Shown here in pieces: positions 38,548 to 41,758 of a stretch of DNA of 41,758 nucleotides (the first letter of the stretch is position 1; every line of letters begins with the position of its first letter). The notes beneath the pieces are model-generated. The model saw only the letters and a list, made by a program, of their open reading frames with translations, did no database searches and was not told the origin of the DNA. The stretch lies in the NCBI GenBank assembly GCA_947650875.1, contig CANSXE010000010.1, positions 1 through 41,758 on the forward strand, given 5' to 3'. The translations under genes were made by a program, and so were the position numbers. Source of the stretch: an uncultured Bacillota bacterium (GTDB taxonomy: Bacteria > Bacillota > Clostridia > Oscillospirales > Oscillospiraceae).

Positions 38548-38582
38548 CGAGCAGCTACCCTATACAGACATGTAGCTGCTCG
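38548..38582 (-). terminator. Hairpin downstream of the small membrane gene
   Basis: CGAGCAGCTAC (38548-38558) pairs perfectly with GTAGCTGCTCG (38572-38582), 13-base loop, followed on the minus strand by CTTTAGATATTTT. A plausible but long-looped terminator. The rest of 38480-38610 holds no gene. Confidence 0.55.
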
Positions 38583-38610
38583 ATAAAATCAATTTTTTCG
38601 ATTGGCATAT

Positions 38611-38781
38611 TCACAATAAGATACTTATAATCGCAATTGTGAAAATTAATAATGCTCCCACACTGCATACGGCAATCACTTTTTCAGCCTGTTTATTCCC
38701 TCTTACTTCCATATACATTTTACCTGAAAATGAAGCACAGAAAATGGCAATTAACAATAACAATATAGAAAGTTTTTCCAT
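38611..38781 (-). CDS. Small two-helix membrane protein
   Basis: A 56-residue protein with two hydrophobic segments (about 4-19 and 35-55) around a short charged loop (GKMYMEVRGNKQAEK). No family recognised. I chose the ATG at 38781 because GGGGAGGGAG precedes it by 2-3 bases; a longer frame to 38835 lacks a ribosome site. Its base composition is clearly AT-rich compared with neighbouring genes, and it stands alone between the T-box promoter and a phosphoribosyltransferase gene, so acquisition from outside is possible. The function is unknown. Confidence 0.7.
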   Translation of the reverse strand: MEKLSILLLLIAIFCASFSGKMYMEVRGNKQAEKVIAVCSVGALLIFTIAIISILL

Positions 38782-38853
38782 ATCTCCCTCCCCAGCTTCC
38801 AATTTGTTGAGCTGATTATAGCACACAGTTAACACTGCATCATCCAGATTTTC

Positions 38854-38881
38854 CAGGGCCTGCCGTCCCCGGCAGGCCCTG
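38854..38881. terminator. Hairpin after the phosphoribosyltransferase-like gene
   Basis: CAGGGCCTGCCG (38854-38865) pairs perfectly with CGGCAGGCCCTG (38870-38881), 4-base loop. It follows the stop of the minus-strand gene by 8 bases but has a better T run on the plus side, so direction is uncertain. Confidence 0.6.
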
Positions 38882-38889
38882 ACGGATTT

Positions 38890-39528
38890 TTAGAGTGCGG
38901 AGTATCCGAATTTATCCACCACCGCGTCCAGCTCCTGCTTATCCCGGCACATGGGGCACTCCTCCGGCAGGTAGCTGGCGTAGCCGGGCAGGTCGTTGGT
39001 GTCGAACAGGGAGGTGATGGCGACACCGTCAATCTCCTTCAGGTGGCTGTAGATGGCGGCGATGCCCACCACGCTGCCGTTGTAGTACTCGATGCACTCG
39101 ATGCCCTTGCGCACCGTGCCGCCGGTGGTGACGGAGGCCAGCAGCAGCAGGATATTTTTCCCCTCCAGCATAGACCGGGCGTTGTCCCGGAAAATCAGCT
39201 TGCCGTTGGTGCCCAGGTGCTCCCGGAGGACGTAAATCTCCCGGCCCGCGTTGATGGAGCGGAAGCCGCCCTGGGTCAGCTTCTGGGCCAGGCAGGTGCC
39301 GATCACCCGGGTGCCGTCCATACAGAGGATGGTGTCCACCATCAGGTGCTGGGTCAGGCGCTGGGAAAGCTGCTGGGCCGCCGCCTCGGCGTCCCGGATG
39401 CAGGACTGCTGGCTGGTCACATCGACAAAGTAATTGGTATGGCTGTTGCGGGTGGCAAAATGCCCCTGGGCCACCCGAAGGGATACGTCACCGACGCTGG
39501 TCGGAATCTTAAAAAACCTGGGCTCCAT
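38890..39528 (-). CDS. Phosphoribosyltransferase-like protein with altered PRPP loop
   Basis: A 212-residue protein with the type I phosphoribosyltransferase fold, closest in layout to orotate phosphoribosyltransferase-like proteins of clostridia. The PRPP-binding loop is LLLLASVTTGGTVRKGIE (about 127-144). The acidic pair (DD) that normally precedes the TTGG turn is replaced by Leu-Ala, so catalysis in the usual way is doubtful. The C-terminal end carries a CPMC (C191, C194) pair, perhaps a zinc site, before DKFGYSAL. The ATG at 39528 follows AAGGAGGAATAGCG. It may be a regulatory or binding protein rather than an enzyme. Its promoter is preceded by a strong palindrome. Confidence 0.82.
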   Translation of the reverse strand: MEPRFFKIPTSVGDVSLRVAQGHFATRNSHTNYFVDVTSQQSCIRDAEAAAQQLSQRLTQHLMVDTILCMDGTRVIGTCLAQKLTQGGFRSINAGREIYVLREHLGTNGKLIFRDNARSMLEGKNILLLLASVTTGGTVRKGIECIEYYNGSVVGIAAIYSHLKEIDGVAITSLFDTNDLPGYASYLPEECPMCRDKQELDAVVDKFGYSAL

Positions 39529-39575
39529 CGCTATTCCTCCTTTTCCTTCTTACATGGGTCATCTGCTTCTTCTTA

Positions 39576-39604
39576 AATATACCATATTTTTCCCGCTCTG
39601 TCCA
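39576..39604 (-). promoter_or_regulatory. Promoter of the phosphoribosyltransferase-like gene
   Basis: On the minus strand TGGACA (39599-39604), 17 bases, TATATT (39576-39581). Confidence 0.7.
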
Positions 39605-39608
39605 GCTA

Positions 39609-39630
39609 ATTTTGTAAAAAATTACAAAAT
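39609..39630. promoter_or_regulatory. Candidate operator palindrome upstream of -35
   Basis: ATTTTGTAA-AAAA-TTACAAAAT: perfect 9-bp arms separated by four bases, ending 5 bases from the -35 of the minus-strand promoter. It resembles no operator I can name with confidence. Confidence 0.55.
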
Positions 39631-39640
39631 CGTCCCACAA

Positions 39641-39675
39641 AATAACCCAGGCACGCCAAGCGCACCTGGGTTATT
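39641..39675 (-). terminator. Terminator of the membrane protein gene 39685-40257
   Basis: AATAACCCAGG (39641-39651) pairs perfectly with CCTGGGTTATT (39665-39675), 13-base loop, and TTTG follows on the minus strand. Confidence 0.75.
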
Positions 39676-39684
39676 GCATTTCCT

Positions 39685-40257
39685 TCAGCTCAGTGCCGCG
39701 GCGCCCGCCTTCAAATAGGACAGATAAAATACCAGCGCGGCAATACTCACACCAAGAGCGCCCAGCACCAGCACAATGCTCAGCCCCGGCGCCGCAAAAA
39801 GCGACACTGCGGCCAGCACCGCGGCAGCCACGCCAGCCACAGCGGAAATCAGCGTCCACCTCCAGGCCTTGTCGCCCATAGCCACCTCCATCAGGCACCC
39901 ACGCTCCTGCAGGAAGCTGTTTGTCCCGCGAATGACAAAATACGTCTCAAGCAGGGCGCATATCGTATTGGCCAGACTCATCAGGCTTCCGAAAACGCTC
40001 TCATTATTAGACAACAGGCCGAACACAATCCCAAGCACGCAGGCCATCAAAGCGCTCATATAGTCCTCGTGCTCGTTGCGCAGCTTTGCCAGCCCCACCA
40101 GACAGACAACACCGCCAATAAAAGCAGCTATCGACGTCAAAATCACCAACGGCAGTATTATAAAAGTAAGCAGCATACACAAAGCAGACACAATTGCAAT
40201 CATGTTCCCAACATACATCAGGTTCAGACCTTCGCTGATTTTTCCTGTATCTCTCAA
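39685..40257 (-). CDS. Multi-pass membrane protein of unknown function
   Basis: A 190-residue integral membrane protein with about five hydrophobic segments (near 15-33, 35-57, 66-82, 88-108, 132-183). No enzyme or transporter motif is visible. The start appears to be TTG at 40257, with GGGAGGGAGG directly upstream; an internal ATG near 40215 would cut the first membrane segment. It follows tuf on the same strand with a terminator in between, so it is probably a separate unit. Compared with its neighbours it uses more A/T at third positions. Function unknown. Confidence 0.75.
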   Translation of the reverse strand: MRDTGKISEGLNLMYVGNMIAIVSALCMLLTFIILPLVILTSIAAFIGGVVCLVGLAKLRNEHEDYMSALMACVLGIVFGLLSNNESVFGSLMSLANTICALLETYFVIRGTNSFLQERGCLMEVAMGDKAWRWTLISAVAGVAAAVLAAVSLFAAPGLSIVLVLGALGVSIAALVFYLSYLKAGAAALS

Positions 40258-40287
40258 AGTCCTCCCTCCCTCATTTCCAAAATTTAG

Positions 40288-40316
40288 AAAAAGGACGAGC
40301 CGGAGCCCGTCCTTTT
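40288..40316 (-). terminator. Terminator of tuf
   Basis: AAAAGGACGAGC (40289-40300) pairs with GCCCGTCCTTTT (40305-40316), with one mismatch and a 4-base loop; U5 follows on the minus strand. Confidence 0.8.
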
Positions 40317-40329
40317 ATGGCGCTATATC

Positions 40330-41532
<1,203 letters not shown>

Positions 41533-41601
41533 TGGAATTTTCCTCCTTATAATTCAGTTATGCTTTTTTGGGGGTTGTTGGGCTGTGGACGTATTGTGGA
41601 T

Positions 41602-41630
41602 ATTTTATCCTATTTCGTCCATAATTGCAA
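41602..41630 (-). promoter_or_regulatory. Promoter of tuf
   Basis: On the minus strand TTGCAA (41625-41630), 17 bases, TAAAAT (41602-41607), about 70 bases before the start codon. It would allow tuf transcription apart from fusA. Confidence 0.65.
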
Positions 41631-41642
41631 CCCTATTTTTCA

Positions 41643-41758
41643 TCAGTCCTGATTGCGGCCGCGCTCGGCCACGATCTTCTCAGCGATGTTCTTGGGAATC
41701 TGGACGTAGCTGTGGGGCTCCATGGAGTACTGGCCGCGGCCCTGAGTGGAGGACCGCA
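41643..41758 (-). CDS. fusA: Elongation factor G, C-terminal end (partial)
   Basis: The last 37 residues of EF-G, the translocase GTPase, cut by the right edge of the window. The visible end reads [17 protein letters not shown], then [15 protein letters not shown] and a short basic tail ending NQD; this is the domain V terminus typical of EF-G. It ends 110 bases before tuf on the same strand. Confidence 0.93.
   Translation of the reverse strand, partial: RSSTQGRGQYSMEPHSYVQIPKNIAEKIVAERGRNQD

Noticed and set aside
39609-39630. GlnR/TnrA or Rex site
   Set aside because: The spacing (9-4-9, TGT to ACA 14 bases) differs from the 17-base GlnR/TnrA consensus, and the half-sites differ from Rex at two positions.

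Overview
The window looks like chromosome of a GC-rich, endospore-forming, butyrate-type clostridium, most like the Oscillospiraceae (Flavonifractor / Lawsonibacter / Intestinimonas neighbourhood). The reasons are GC-rich codon use, strong GGAGG ribosome sites, TTGACA/TATAAT promoters, sporulation genes (SpoVB-type flippase, an alpha/beta SASP, spoIIID with a sigma-E-type promoter), a crotonase, a T-box leader and a split transketolase. The genus is an inference. No tRNA, rRNA, insertion sequence, prophage or CRISPR array was seen.

Layout. 1-1000: truncated crotonase gene, then a compact unit with two convergent promoters, inverted-repeat leaders, a 20-codon ORF and a shared terminator hairpin (candidate type I toxin-antitoxin or small inverted-repeat element). 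1045-5390: putative exported protein, SpoVB-like flippase whose ribosome site lies in a hairpin, GNAT acetyltransferase, and a MATE exporter with a terminator-like hairpin in its leader. 5491-8951: three tandem M42 aminopeptidases plus one small protein. 9105-13642: membrane protein, then a three-gene surface set (GT2-GtrA glycosyltransferase, phosphodiester glycosidase, membrane-anchored repeat protein). 13766-18133: lactate dehydrogenase, phosphofructokinase, polyphosphate kinase. 18359-23007: SASP, then minus-strand DUF1836 / DegV / PrmA / 2-hydroxyacid dehydrogenase genes and a CmpB-type membrane protein.

23156-27979: an 870-residue fusion of a TetM/EF-G-like ribosomal GTPase with a YacP/Rae1-type NYN nuclease, which is the most striking gene here, followed by a chemoreceptor. 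28089-32887: Mbeg1-like hydrolase, spoIIID, thyA, folA, split transketolase. 33063-34923: vapBC with a palindromic operator, and an ECF sigma factor with a putative anti-sigma protein. 35169-38479: TrpXYZ-type ABC transporter behind a T-box leader whose apparent specifier is UGG (Trp). 38611-41758: small AT-rich membrane gene, phosphoribosyltransferase-like protein with an altered PRPP loop, a membrane protein, tuf and the 3' end of fusA.

Long palindromic repeats carrying a (T)GTAGGG(G/A)CGC arm occur at several intergenic sites (30458, 33018, 35053-35127). Most genes sit in short units bounded by clear intrinsic terminators, several of which serve converging genes. All functions are inferred from motifs read by eye; no database search was possible.
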